Counted from the stretch's first letter, positions 34,246-46,938 are shown. The stretch: DNA of 64,000 bases from Dermanyssus gallinae (GCA_003439945.1 QVRM01002192.1:3069001-3133000), one strand, 5' to 3'. A program made the numbers and translations. Notes: generated from the letters alone by a model not told the origin.

Positions 34246-36725
34246 ATATAAGACATGAGGGTAATAGAGACTATTACAAATTTATCTTAAAAGTTTGTAT
34301 CGAACGTATTTGGAGTTCTGCCTATTCCCATTCTAGCTGAATTTGACATTTCTATAGGTATGTACATATACATGCATACATGTGATTAACTGCGGTGCTT
34401 TGCCATATATTCCGCGAGCACTAATGTACCGAATTGCAAGAACGATGCACGAAATACAATGATTGTTCAGCTGGAGGTTTTTAGGTAGAGGCTTTTGCAA
34501 TGGTTTGACTAGCGACCTATATATATTCGCTATAGCTGCCAGCACTGTCTATGCACTGACTGCTGTGTAAAGAGGAAAAATACATTTTGTATCGCAGTCG
34601 CATATATGGGTCTTTCGTATGTAATTATAACCCGCAGTACAGCGCATTTATGTAGCTCGTGCTAAAGGTAAGCACCCAAACATGCGTGAATTTGGCAATA
34701 AAACAAACTAAGCTAAAAAAGGTGGTGTATGAATCTCCAATAAATTTCAATCTCGACGAACACCTATACTTGAAACCGGTGTTGGTGACATGCCCCGGCA
34801 TGCGGTGTCTCAAGTGTTTCGCCAACTTTATCCATAAAATTTATGTCGTCGACTTATAAGTAAGCCGCTACAGGTTTTCTAGTAAGAATAGAACAAAGCG
34901 TTGATTCAAATAACGCTATACGCCCGCACTACAAATAGATACATTAAGGAATCACAGAGACTGCACCTATTAATCGTTATCCATTCAAACGCAGTACGTT
35001 CTCGATCGCAAGGCTGTGTTACGGATTTTCTCCGGCCGTCTTGTATGAAAACTACGTCCTGCAGGCGGTCTTTTCAACCAGTCTTTGCAAATCGTCGAAG
35101 CAGCCTCTATCGTACACCTACTAACATCAAATATACTCACTGTTTCGAATTTTAAATACATTTTTCATTTACTGCGTACTCTACCTACTATTTAGTATTC
35201 GCGTGCCACAGATCGTTAGCAGAAGGCGGACCGCGAGTCGTAATAGAGTTACAGCACAAAGCTCGAAGTCGATATTTTTTGCCGTAATATATATATATAT
35301 ATATATGCAGAGGCAGAGCTATATATATATATATATAAAGACAGAGGGGAAGAGAGAGACACACAGCAAATTAAATGGCTCTACTTTTTATGCAGAGCTC
35401 TTTCTCTGGTCGTTGGGGAAGCTCCCGCGACACTAAGATCCTCAACGGCAATACGAGCCACCTAGTTAGAACCAGCAAGAGAGATGCCGTAATTCAAGCG
35501 GCACTGAGCGGAATGGGGCGATGGATCAATTCTGTAGAGCTATCCATCCCCTTACGAAGTCTATTTTTGCAAAGAAGGCCGCTCCCTAACAGAAGCTCAC
35601 AGCAGTTTAGTATTCTTCGCATACTTACAACATCAACGACAACTTCAGTCGAATTATCTGTAGAGCGGAAATTGTGATGACGTTAAACGTCGACTGATTC
35701 TCTAAACCAGAATTAACCTAGTTTACTAATATGCCCCCAAACAGATGCTGCATTTCTTTGTTGCATGTCGAGTGACCGCCTCTGACGCAAGAGTTCGGAT
35801 GTTCGCGAGTCTCCTGTCCAAAGGTTAAAGCTCCTGCCCATTCCACTTAATCTCGAACGCCAACGGACAAAATTGATGTCCATAGCCAAAGCAAAAGTAT
35901 TTTCTACATTAGTTAGTTTCTACAAATTTGAAGCATGATCGGCTTGGTCCGCATCTGCACCGACCATCGAAGGGGCTAATATGTAGGTTGCAGTTGTGCC
36001 CCAAGGAGCTAGATGGACACGCTTAAGGAGTGTCAGATTGAGACTACCAGGTATTTTTTCATCGTCTCAGGATAGATTACAGTACGCAAGGAATGCTGGC
36101 AAATCTCAGTGCCCGTCTAAAGGTGCCATTTAAAGCGTGCTCGTCAGCCAGCGCTCAGACTCCAAAAGATTCCTTATTCGCGGACAGGGAGCATTGCCCT
36201 TGCCACAGCGATCAGTGTAAGATTTTGTTTGCTGGGGCATTAAATGACTGTAAGAGCTCAGGCGATGAGTACAAATTGCAACCTCTAGACATGTGTGTTA
36301 ACCCTGTGGCTGAAAATCTTTGGAGAAATAGAACGCAGTGGGCCCCTCTAAAGGCATGACCAGACGTGATGATTTACCATAGGCCAGGTGCGTCTGGTGA
36401 AACACTAAGGGTCCTTCTTTAGTGCAAACATTCTCGCCCTGAAGGTGAGTAATAAAAGGCAAGATACGGCGAGCCCCATTTGAACACATCGATTACTTTA
36501 GCAATGGCGTCATTTAGCCATACGGCATGCAGTTAATACAGTTAAAAAATAGGGTAGGTTTTTCCTAACCAGGACAGACAAGAACTGAGTGTTTAAGAAG
36601 ATCTTGGTAAGTAGACAGAAATGTGCCGTCATCGAACTTGTTAGAAGTAAATTGGTGAAATTTAACTTTGTTCTCTGCAATGGTCTTTACTATACTCCTA
36701 TATTTGTTTCTACCCTTCTTTCTAT

Positions 36726-36728
<3 letters not shown>

Positions 36729-36773
<45 letters not shown>
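36729..36773. repeat. (TA)n microsatellite
   Basis: Pure TA run of about 45 bp. Confidence 0.9.
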
Positions 36774-36777
<4 letters not shown>

Positions 36778-37446
36778 GTGAGTGAGAGGCCTACCTTGTG
36801 TAAAGTTTATATGAAAAAGCTGAACTTAAAAACAACTATCTTAACAATAAAACTAAGCTCTCTCAGAAACAGTCTTTAAAACCTTCTAAACCTCACCTCA
36901 GAAAGGATCCCTTCGGTAGTATTATAATATCGTTTCGTAGACATTCCGTTTCTTGCAGGTGTGTTTACTATTAAGCTGAAATCTAAGTGACTAAAGGGAT
37001 GTTGTGAATAATTTTGTCAGCTCACAGATAGAGTTGTAGTTAGCGCCGTTATGTCGACAGAAAGTGTGTGTTAACTGATCACCGATGTTTAAAAACCCAA
37101 TGGTGTAGGCCTTCAATTTGATTGCCTTAATATTTTGGCTACTAAGGTACGCTATTCACATTCCTGTACTTGTATTTGCAATGGTATTTTCTAAATTCCT
37201 TAATTGCCGAATTACTGGGTGTTTTCCGACAAATTGCAGAGGGCACCCAGGAAGATATTAAAAATGACAGAAGCACGTAACATACAACATTACATAGGTC
37301 TGCTAATTTTACGGCGAGTGGTTATGCTTAGTGCGACAAAAAACTATTGCGGATATGGCAAGTGAACACACTTTAAGTGCCGTTTAAATGATTAATATGC
37401 GGTAATAGCATGCTAGATAAAGATACTGCAGTATACTACAAAGTGC

Positions 37447-37449
<3 letters not shown>

Positions 37450-37493
<44 letters not shown>

Positions 37494-37531
37494 TATTTTT
37501 GAATTTGATATATATATATATATATATATAC
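37450..37531. repeat. (TA)n pair
   Basis: Two TA runs (37450-37485 and 37509-37531) joined by a GAGAGAGATATTTTTGAATT spacer. Confidence 0.85.
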
Positions 37532-38030
37532 ATACATCATCTCAAGTCAAAACATTTGCACCTAGAGGAAAAATAACAAATGGGCAACGATCTGCAGCCA
37601 TCTTTTTTAAAAGTCTTGGAAATGCGTGATGCGCCTGCGTCACAGGCAGGTAGACACTTCGAGTCTACGTAACGCGTAACATCGAAATGATTAGAGGTCC
37701 TTCACAGTGCCACAATTTTTAGTTCTGAAAACGGCCTATCCTCAGGATGTCAGTTCATTCTATCAGGTTATATGAGATCTGACCGAAAATAACAGAAGAT
37801 AATGTGAAGTAGTTCAAGAAGGAAATTGCGCCGAACCATAGTGTGAGTTTTTAAATACTCTGCATATATTCTGCGGAACATATTAGAGCAAGCAAAACTA
37901 GTGTCGAAAATATCCTATTAATTATTTTGGCTTCTATTATATTTGTATTAAATATTTATACTAATACAAGTAGACATTTCATTAGGCCTTTTAGGATTGG
38001 GATACCTCTGGGCCTGACTCCCACCAGAAA

Positions 38031-38033
<3 letters not shown>

Positions 38034-38077
<44 letters not shown>
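38034..38077. repeat. (TA)n microsatellite
   Basis: Pure TA run of about 44 bp. Confidence 0.9.
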
Positions 38078-38080
<3 letters not shown>

Positions 38081-38479
38081 AACTTTGACGTACGTATGTA
38101 CTAATTACGACCATCCTATCTTTGTCGCCACTAATATGTACGTGATCTGTACACACTGATCTAATATTGAACTTAGACTAGCCGAGTACGTAAGAATGAA
38201 AACACGATCGCCTGCGGTTACCGGTAGAGTGTCGCTACATTCATCTGTAGTCTTTTTCTGCACTCTGTGTCAGCTGTATTTATTGCCTCGCAGATTGTTC
38301 TCGAATACAGTAGATTCCTCTTGGTCCAAGTAGACGCTTCTATGGAATCGTCTGGACGTTTTTGGTACCGACTCGTATCTACTCTTTCCACTGCACGTTC
38401 GCCAGCACGTGGCGCCTAGCCACAACAGTCATGTGTCCACCTGAACTTGGCCAGTCACAATATATATATATATAACAAA

Positions 38480-39330
38480 TGGACTTCAAGCTTCATCGCC
38501 TGGTCCCGATAGACTTGCCTGGGCCGAAAGGCCCACGAAGCTTCGCGTAGTTCGCTGCTTGAAGAATGCGGTGATGACCAGGACAAGGCACGCCTTCTAG
38601 CTGTCGCTCGCCCAGGAGCAAGCGACTGGCTGCATGCACTACCCGCTGACTCACTGGGTACCCGCCTTGATGACCAATCCACCCGGATATGCGTTGGCCT
38701 GAGATTGGGAGCTGATTTGGTTGAGCCACACAGATGCTCTTGTGGCGAGCCTGTCGGGCGACTCGCCAGTCGCGGCCTGTCTTGCGCTCACGCAGCGGGC
38801 CGGCGCCCAAGACACACTGCCCTCAATGAAATACTTGCAAGATCGCTGCGGACGGCGGGGATTCCCTGCGTCCTGGAACCACCTGGGCCTTCAGGAGACG
38901 GCGGTAAGCGCCCCGACGGTATGACATTAATGTCCTTTCCTGGTGTGGGATGCGACGGTGACCGACTCTCTGACCCCTTCTCTTGTCGGTCCCGGCGCGT
39001 CTCGCCCGGGGACTGCCGTTTCGCGAGCTGAGACCTCAAAGATAAGAAAGCATGCGGACCTAAGTCGGGCGCAGCACTTTTTGCCATTCGCGTTCGAGAC
39101 GATGGGTGGCCCTGGACCTCTCACGGTAACATTGATCTCTCGGGTTGGCGGCGCGTTACAGCAGGCGACGATGGACAAAAGGGCGCACGCCTTCTTCTCC
39201 CAGCAACTGTCTCTGGAGATCCAAAGAGGTAACGCGACCTCAATGCTCGGAACTATGAGAGACTGGATGGACCCGGAGCTTCGCGCCAGGGGGCGGGCAG
39301 GACTTCTTCACGGGCATGAGCGATAGAGCG
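38480..39330 (+). mobile_element. C-terminal fragment of an R2-like LINE with restriction-like endonuclease
   Basis: The plus strand from about 38530 reads EASRSSLLEECGDDQDKARL, ASDWLHALPADSLGTRLDDQ, ICVGLRLGADLVEPHRCSCG, LSCAHAAGRRPRHTALNEIL and GDGGKRPDGMTLMSF. After a frameshift near 38940 it reads VWDATVTDSLTPSLV, FLPFAFETMGGPGPLTV and SLEIQRGNATSMLGTM. C-x-C...H/R-G-L-S-C followed by K-R-P-D-G-x12-14-W-D is the zinc knuckle plus PD..D restriction-like endonuclease of R2-type elements. It ends near 39330 (SVGLLHGHER-like end, then TGA/TAG). It is 5' truncated and has one frame break. Confidence 0.8.
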
Positions 39331-39339
39331 GCTACGGCG

Positions 39340-39869
39340 CGTAGAAGGAGCAACTAGGTCGACGAGCAGCAACGTCGTGAAGCATTATATATATTCTTCT
39401 AAACTACCAATGATATGTTGAATAAACATTACTATTATTAAAAACAAATTAAAACAAATTATTCGTTTCGCATGCTTAAGCAGACTATTTATTTCTACTT
39501 TTGCGATATTAATTATTATTCACACACGTCCTCCCGCTCGCCCACAATGGTTGTTGATCTACCATCGCTTGTAGCAGTAATCAAATCGTTGTATTAAAAT
39601 TAATACAACACTAACTGTTCATATTATCACTGCCATTATAATCAATAATACATATATGTACAGATATAAACGTAACTTAAACAAAAACACTTTACAACAG
39701 CCGTTGGCTAACATCTCCGCTAACAGTAACATCGTTTTCTACTAGCAATGTCTCACAAACAGTGTCCCGTGTAGACGTGGCAATGCAATGTGCTCTCTAC
39801 TATTCTGAGACAATTCCTAAGCTACCCTGGTAAATAAATAGGCCACCTGTTAAACGTTGTCATCCTACG

Positions 39870-39909
<40 letters not shown>

Positions 39910-40830
39910 GGAGCACTGAACCCCAACACTAAAACAATGACGGTTTTATGAGCAAGAATAATGCATACGTATATCATCGTTGTGACACTTCGGTATTGTT
40001 CGGTCCAATAGTGACGACGTTTTCGCCGCTAATGTTTGGCGGCGTCTTTTGTGCTGCTTGAGTCATCGTGAATCGACGTGTTTGTGTTGGCAGGATATCC
40101 AAATTGCACTTGTTGCACTTGTTGAGTGCAATGTCGAGCCACGTGTCGCTGTGTCTGCAATTCGTACTCGGTCGTATGCATGCGCGTCTGTCTGTAAGTC
40201 GACTCCATCGAGCGATTGTAGTGGTTGGTGGCAATACTCATAAGTATTATTACTAAGAATTAATAGTATCCATAATTAACTATCAGAAATCATAGTTGTA
40301 GTAACAAGAACTACATGTCGAATGTTGGAAGGGCATTGGCACTGGTGTTGCGACTAGGAACCGAAACGTGTTGCCTCCGTGTAATCGTAGTAATGGGCGT
40401 GGGGTATGTCATAACTATAGAAGCAGTACATGTATCCCCTGCGCATACATAGTTGACCTGGTTGCGTTTCAGCGTCACAATCAGGTTTGTGTTTGGGGGT
40501 GTCGATGAGGGGTTAATAGCCCTGACGATCCAGCGGCTGCCCTCGACCGACAAGCCGACTGTGTGCCCAAATGAAAGCGCTGCCTAGATCATAGCCCGAT
40601 TATGACCACGCGTGATTGATTGACTAATTAATTGATTGATCGGGTGACTGTAGCGGCGCACTACTAGTTGTTGGTGACCAGTTCGGTGTAAACAGACGCT
40701 GCTTGGAAAGTAAAAAAACATCGACTGTCTCTAACTGCTACCGACTTAACCGACCTAGAATTTAGTTTGCGAGAAATCGAGGTTGTCGTACGTAAACGAA
40801 GTGGTCACCGTGCCCTTTTCGACAAGGCAC
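39340..40830. other. Intergenic stretch between the LINE fragment and the SLC22-like 3' end
   Basis: It contains (TA)n at 39872-39901. Overlapping frames on both strands at 39974-40256 and 40311-40553 have no recognisable motifs. Confidence 0.4.
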
Positions 40831-40832
40831 GG

Positions 40833-40838
40833 TTTATT
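40833..40838 (-). promoter_or_regulatory. Candidate polyadenylation signal of the SLC22-like gene
   Basis: AATAAA on the minus strand (TTTATT on plus), about 156 nt downstream of the proposed stop at 40994. It supports the choice of terminal exon. Confidence 0.45.
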
Positions 40839-40993
40839 GCCGTCCGAGACACTTCCACCACCGGCGCCGCTACATCGTGCTTTCTTCGTGCTGCTGCTGT
40901 TAATGTTGCTGCTGTAGTTGTTGCAATTTCTGCCGTTACTACTGCTGTTGTTGATACCGCCAGCCGCGATGATGGCACCACCAGTGGACCGTT

Positions 40994-41243
40994 TCAGAGT
41001 CGAAGACTGGCTCTGCTCTGAAGCTCTTCTGCAAAGGCATCAAGTGTTGACGCGTCGTACTCATCAATGTAATCGGCATAGTATCTGGCTCTACTGCTGC
41101 TGCTGCCGCCTCCGCCAACAGGTGCAGTACCGGTACCTCCACCAATACCACCAATACCACCACTGCCGCCGCCGCTGCTTCTGCTGTTTCTACCGCCTCC
41201 AACTCCGGTCAATAGCTGAGTCTTCCTTGCACCTCGAGACCTC
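40994..41243 (-). CDS. SLC22-like transporter, proposed last exon (cytoplasmic tail)
   Basis: The acceptor TTCAAG ends at 41244; the carried AG plus G makes Arg, then RSRGARKTQLLTGVGGG, a Gly/Ser-rich linker, RARYYADYIDEYDASTLDAF and AEELQSRASLRL with TGA at 40996-40994. The frame and phase fit the upstream exon, and the polyadenylation signal follows. SLC22 tails are cytosolic and poorly conserved, so this exon rests on phase, the long open frame and position rather than homology. The Gly-rich part is encoded by GCC/ACC-type triplet repeats. Confidence 0.5.
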
Positions 41244-42327
41244 CTTGAAGAACAACAACGACACCAATAACAGTGCAACACGACGACAAAATGCAACCAC
41301 AGGCCAATAGCACAGAGAGTAGCCCCAATGCCCCGCTTTGCTACAACAACGCAGAACAACAACAACGTCCATATTTGTTGTTCTCTCTTGTCTCTCCCCC
41401 TATTCCCCCCTCCTCTCTGTCTGTGGTGGCAGTGCGCACAGTACGTGGGCAATGGGCACAATAGGCCAGTCAACCCGATACCACTAGAGAACAGCTAGAT
41501 GGGACCCATCATCACCACCCGCTCGTAAAGAAGGAAGCGGTAACATTAACTTTAGCAGAAGTCAAATCTAACAACAAGATGAACTAGCATATTTCCCTCG
41601 GACATCGTTGTCGTTGTTGTTGTTCCTGCTCTTGTTTCTGTAGTAATCGTTGCAGACGCTGATGTTGATGGCCACAACAGTTTTATCAAATCAGAGCTCA
41701 TTCCAATCGAAGATCCATTCGAGCTCATTAATGAACTTACTGAACAATGCTGTTGTTTTAAGCAGTCGAGACTCATGTAAGACACATGATGGTGGAGTAT
41801 GAAGAGAAGAAGAGTAAATGGTGAATGAGACAGATAGGCAAACAGCGTCAACGACATCTCCGATGTCTGAACGACAACACGACGACATCGAGAAGGCACG
41901 AATCGAAGGCAGGCAGCTCAAGACCAGCAGCAGCAGCAGTAGTAGTAGTAGTAGTGGTAGCAGTAGGAGAAGAAGAAGTACAAGAGGTAAAAGGGTCAAA
42001 GTGAAGCACGCGTACGTAGGATCGGGGGGAAGGGGGGAGGGGTGGGAGCGAAGGTGATCGTCAATGGTTGCTTGCTAGTTGATGCAGAGAACCGGGCAGA
42101 CAGAGAAGGACGGGATCGTAGATTGGTGTTGACTTGGTTGACACGAGGGTAGAAAAGGTGAGGGTGTAGAGGGAGGGAATTGGGAATTAGTTGCGGTAGG
42201 GAAGCGTATGTGTACCCCAAAATCACTGGGTCACATCAAGCCGTCACAGTAGAGTCAGGACACGGTACTGAGCTGTCGTACGTGGATGAACGGCCACAAG
42301 GCCGCAGCGGCGAGAATCCGGGCTTAC

Positions 42328-42467
42328 CTGAGCGCCGACACGTCGTAGGGGGTGTCGGGCAGCGATTTGTTGTACGTCTCTGGCAATATGATGAGCAATA
42401 GGATTGAGACGAGACATAGGCAACCATTGATAATGGCGCCAGCCTCTGGCAGCTCGTCAGTAGGCAC
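42328..42467 (-). CDS. SLC22-like transporter exon: TM12 and PET motif
   Basis: Acceptor CAG at 42470-42468, donor GTAAGC at 42327. It encodes VPTDELPEAGAIINGCLCLV, then SILLLIILPETYNKSLPDTP. L-P-E-T-x-x-x-x-L-P-D-T is the classic SLC22 sequence following TM12. Phase 0 in, phase 2 out. Confidence 0.85.
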
Positions 42468-44318
42468 CTGAAAAGCAAGCATGAGAAGTGCCTAAGTAAA
42501 AGCCATTAACATTTAACATTAATGATACAAATATCGACATTACAAAGCACAGAGTTATCTTAACATGAGATATTATCTTAACCATACTTTAATAGTGAGT
42601 AATTGTAAGCAACTTTACGAAACTAATTTTTTTTAGCTTGTACAGTAAAATGTATGTCCAACGCAACTTTTTCAAAAGGCTTTCAGCATTTGAGTTCTAT
42701 TTAGGATTCTGCTGCAATATTGCACTTGACATTGAAATTATTTTCGACGAGGCTAATTAATAGAATAATAGATGAGGGTAATTCTGACTATCATCGGAGC
42801 ATATATTGAACGAAATATTTCATGCAGCATACCGCATAACGCAGTCGTTTATTGTGTATTATTATGCAGTTTACAGTGAAGTCTTATTAATTAAAGGATT
42901 ATTTGTGAGTTGTTTAAGATTGATTTCAAAAATTTTTTTTCGATCCCCGAGTCCTAGTCTTTGTCAATTTGTCAAACACTATTAAACGTATCTTCTTCTA
43001 CAGCTCTATAGTGTTTTTTTCAATTTGTGGCCCCAAATATTCTCCAGCCTCTAGCATAGCCGCTTCGGTGAAATCATCATATTCAATTAACTAGGTATTG
43101 TAATTTGCATCATAGAAAAATGTGGAACAATCTTTATGGATCCAACGTGCTATTAAAACATTGTTGGAGTTTGCCGTACTCATAATTGCTTTAAAAAGCA
43201 CTAAGAAATAGCTCGTCAATGTATTACTTTTTATATCAGTACGAAAAATAACCACAAACTTTAGCGTGATAAAAGATCAGAAGTCAAAGCAAATGTGCTT
43301 ACATTTTGAGTAAAACGTCTGCAGTCTAACCGCGTAAAGTTTCAGAATGCGGTTGATCAATATCAGGTATAAGGCCTGGTTCTCGAAAAGTGTTAACAAA
43401 GGGCTGTACCCAATAATTGACTGCGTATACATAATATTCTCATAGAACATTTCCAAAATTTCACAAAAAAACGTTACTATGTATCAATGCTGTACCTGCA
43501 AACAATAATAATTTCGCATTATATTATTATTATATTATTAATTTATTATTAATAGTACTACTTCTTTGATTAATTTAATTTTCTTTTCCTTTCGACGCAA
43601 CGAGCACAAGACCTTCGTCCAAGCCCATAGGCAACCTCCACAGTACAGAGGCTGTATACTTTTGAGTGTATTTGCAAGTACTCATGAATAAAGCTATGTG
43701 TTTCATTCATTCATTCATTGCCACACTTCCCGCGGGTGACTTCATTTCTCTCATGCTCAATAAACGTCGATTCGTATATGCGGCATCGCACAAAAGCAAT
43801 TGGCCAGCAAGATAACCCTTAGTATCTCGCCAATGGAAATCACGTCGGGATGCAAAAGACTTCGCTGTATTGTTGAAACTTTTTTAGTCATACGATACGA
43901 GTGAATTGAGACTCTATCGTATCGCTACACCCATGGCATACATGTCTTGCCTCCTTTTCTGGCTCATACACGGGTAACGTTAATAATATTTGACTAAAAA
44001 AAATTAACTCATTGATAAAAGAAACTTGCGTAATAACGTCAGCACCAATTTCCGTTGTTCCGTGCTCTGCTTATACTTTATGTCGATTACATTGCGCCCT
44101 TGAAGTCTCTCCAAAGCAAGTGCTGAATACCGTAAAATATACTATTACTACATTTTTTTGAGCATTTAAATATACCATTACGGCAATTTCTTAAGTATTA
44201 GTATACTGATTTGTCAAGCGCTTTGCCACGACAAACAACCGATTGCAGTAGCCAGTGTAGAACAAGCGCCGTCCCGGTTCTGCCCGGTTTGCCTTTGACT
44301 TGACTGACTATTACTTAC
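42468..44318 (-). other. SLC22-like intron
   Basis: AT-rich intron with a (TTCA)n tract at 43705-43718 and no recognisable element. Confidence 0.6.
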
Positions 44319-44503
44319 CATGTCCCGAAACAGCGGTTCTGCGAGGAGCGCGAGGCGGAAAAATACGTGTTTGCTTGCCGATCCAAGTGCGCGAACCGTC
44401 GTTGGGAATACTTCGTCGCAGTAGATCGACACAATGGCGTAAATCGCTGATGCCACAAAGCGACCGCCCATTGATAGGCCGGCGTTGTACCACACACTTT
44501 CAC
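44319..44503 (-). CDS. SLC22-like transporter exon: TM10-TM11
   Basis: Acceptor TTAG (44507-44504), donor GTAAGT at 44318. With the carried G it encodes GESVWYNAGLSMGGRFVASA, then IYAIVSIYCDEVFPTTVRAL and GSASKHVFFRLALLAEP. The Y-x-x-E-x-[FY]-P-T-x-x-R segment before TM11 is diagnostic of SLC22/MFS sugar-porter-like transporters (here Y-C-D-E-V-F-P-T-T-V-R). Confidence 0.87.
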
Positions 44504-44732
44504 CTAATTCAATGCATGCGCATATACACACACACCAAAGTTTCCATATTGTAAATAAACGCATAGTATTACAAAACGAAGCAGTCTATTGCAAATATCA
44601 CTAGCGCTGTAGTGCGACCAGTCTTAATTGCAGCCGGTTCAGTAAAATGTACAATTCAATGCTAGCTTTATGATTTATAAATTCACTAAAGAAAACATAG
44701 GATACCTAAAAGCTGAAAACGTGTATAATTTG

Positions 44733-44738
<6 letters not shown>

Positions 44739-44767
<29 letters not shown>
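44739..44767. repeat. (TA)n in SLC22-like intron
   Basis: Pure TA run of about 29 bp. Confidence 0.85.
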
Positions 44768-44773
<6 letters not shown>

Positions 44774-44862
44774 TTATAAAGCGGGGTTGCTTTCAGGTGA
44801 CCTGTCCAGCGTACAAATCTGAATTGCGTGAGCTTCAATGATAATGATTACCGAAATCTTAC

Positions 44863-45113
44863 CGAGGTAACGAGGTACAAGGACGTTGGCCGTGTACACG
44901 CCAGCTAGCAGCAGATAACAAAACACAGAGGTCCATTTACGGCTCCAGAACCGTAGGGCATACATGGCGAATACGGCTGCCGTTATCTCGGTAACAGACC
45001 ACACAACGTAACCCCAAAAAAGGTTGTCCCTCGGATGCGCCATATAGCCGTACGGGTCCGCAATCGCTTGCGTTGGCGAATTTCCGAGATACAGTAGGTA
45101 GCCCAAGATGGTC
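44863..45113 (-). CDS. SLC22-like transporter exon: TM7-TM9
   Basis: Acceptor CTCAAG ends at 45114, donor GTAAGA begins at 44862. It encodes TILGYLLYLGNSPTQAIADP, FWGYVVWSVTEITAAVFAMY and SVFCYLLLAGVYTANVLVPR. Hydrophobic segments match TM7 to TM9 of the family. Phase 2 in, phase 1 out, consistent with both neighbours. Confidence 0.83.
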
Positions 45114-45723
45114 CTTGAGCACCAGATTGTTGAAATCATCATCATCGTGATCAATAAATAACAAAATGACAAAGCACAACAATTAAAATATTAGAGGAAA
45201 ACATTTTATTTGGGATATATATACATATATATATATATTGTTAGTACAATTTGGTTTTTATTATATTTAGAGTACGATTTAAGTTCAAGTCCGTATTTTA
45301 CTTTTTAGATGCAACTAACCATTATCAAACAATTTCCTATTAAGAGCTCAGATGTTTAATAAGAAGACTGCGATAAACTTCGCAGGAAGAAAAATATTCG
45401 AGTTCTCGCGTGGCGATAGTTCCGAGTAGTAACGGTTTTCGAGGTTAGTGGGCATTCGAGATAAGCTAAAGAGATATTTTGTGGTTTGCAAGCAACGTCT
45501 ATCATGTTGTCTTAAAGCTGACGATAGGTTACAATAGAAACGTGAAATGATAGTGCAGCCAATGTACGAACACAATAAAGACGCTGGGATATGAACCAAG
45601 GGGTAAGTCCCATTCTGTAAAAAAAACTTCACATATCAACAACAGCACACGTAGAGCAAAAAAGCCGGTGGAGGTTTCCCTCCGATTGTTTATGCTGTTG
45701 TCATGCAGCTAGCTATCGCTTAC

Positions 45724-45996
45724 ATGATGATGAATGTACAAATCGTGTTGCAGCGAACGTTGGGTTCGAACATGCTCTGCGTTCTCGAGCTCCCACTCGA
45801 GCGGCGACAGTTTGCGCCCATATGATTACCGGCACCACTGTAAATGCCGTCATGATCAGCGTAACTCTGTCGCAGATGCATCGCGTCCATCTCCGAAAAG
45901 ACTTTGCCATTGATGCGGGCAATTGTCGTTATGCAGCGCTCAGCTCGCTCGTAACGTCGTGACGTCAACAACCAACGGGGACTCTCGCGGAAAAAC
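45724..45996 (-). CDS. SLC22-like transporter exon: post-TM6 signature and large cytosolic loop
   Basis: Acceptor CTGCAG (46002-45997), donor GTAAGC at 45723. It encodes FFRESPRWLLTSRRYERAER, then CITTIARINGK and a Ser-rich loop ending TICTFIIM. The family signature is P-E-S-P-R-W-L-L followed by G-R-x-x-E-A; here the first Pro is replaced (R-E-S-P-R-W-L-L). The loop is about 60 residues of Ser, Arg, Asn and Met, typical for the unconserved intracellular loop. Confidence 0.88.
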
Positions 45997-46204
45997 CTGC
46001 AGCAGCAGAAGCAGCATTAGCATATATAGACGCAATTACCAAACACTATTATTTGATTTGCAATACGGATCAACTACTTCTGCTAGTTGTTGTTACTACG
46101 GGAACAAATATTCATACCGACCCATAAATCTCGAATCAGTTTGCTTCGGTATGTCTCTTGGCGGAACTCGGTGTGTCGGCACTTCAGGGTTTTTCCTAAG
46201 TAGT

Positions 46205-46236
46205 ATAACTATTCTCGATTATTCGAGAATAGTTAT
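46205..46236. repeat. 14-bp perfect hairpin with 4-nt loop
   Basis: ATAACTATTCTCGA at 46205-46218, loop TTAT, then its exact reverse complement to 46236. It lies in an SLC22-like intron, about 210 bp upstream (gene sense) of the exon ending at 45996. Confidence 0.8.
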
Positions 46237-46618
46237 ATCGATTATGATCGATGAAATCACATCAGACAGAGCACAGTTAACACCAAGTTTTTTTAGCTTC
46301 TTTTCGACTCTAAGAAAAGCATCCTGCACGTCTTTTTGCCACCTGGTTTAACGGTAAGTGAATAATACTACCGCAAGTTTTAAGAAGGTTGCGCGAGAAC
46401 CTCCCTATTCGCCGGACTAATTCGCTTAAATGTAACTTTTTCCTGTTCCCATGGATACAGAAAGTTGAAAGGACGACGTTTTGCGACTACAAAGGAGATA
46501 AGGGAAAATTCCCAGGAGCAACTTAACGCGATTCTGAATGACGCGTTTATAACTGTTTCGAACGGAGCTAAAGAGACACAATCGCATTGCAGTTAAAGCT
46601 ATTTTGAAGGCTTCATTC

Positions 46619-46635
46619 ATATATATATATATATA

Positions 46636-46733
<98 letters not shown>

Positions 46734-46760
46734 TATATATATATATATACATATATATGT
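46619..46760. repeat. Long (TA)n with GAATA interruptions
   Basis: About 140 bp of TA with two ATGAAT interruptions. It ends within about 10 bp of the splice donor of the TM5-TM6 exon. Confidence 0.9.
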
Positions 46761-46766
46761 ACTCAC

Positions 46767-46938
46767 AGGAGCAAAGGCAGCAGTACGACGGAAAAGGCAG
46801 TGATAGCCAGCTGTAGATAGCGCCAGTTCGGTGAGAGCCAGAGGGCAGCCGCCGGCAGAGCGACCAAACCCAGTGACCAGCTGAGAAATAGGCCCACCAC
46901 GACCCAACACCTCATATGCGCCACCAGCGTCTCCAACT
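46767..46938 (-). CDS. SLC22-like transporter exon: TM5-TM6
   Basis: Acceptor CTGCAG (46944-46939 region), donor GTGAGT at 46766. With the carried C it encodes [40 protein letters not shown] and [26 protein letters not shown] is a strong SLC22 match (usual D-W-R-x-L-Q-L). Phase 1 in, phase 2 out. Confidence 0.88.

Larger units (their letters stand above)
34250..38450. other. Intergenic stretch rich in (TA)n, no supported gene
   Basis: TA tracts lie at 35287-35306, 35320-35337, 36729-36773, 37450-37485, 37509-37531 and 38034-38077. Open frames at 34901-35155, 35375-35677 and 36093-36359 have no recognisable family. Confidence 0.45.

Noticed and set aside
41552..42057. Leu-, Ser- and Asn-rich frames near 41.5-42.0 kb as an exon
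   Set aside because: They come from triplet repeats (AGT/GTT/CAA) and show no homology or phase fit with the SLC22-like exons.
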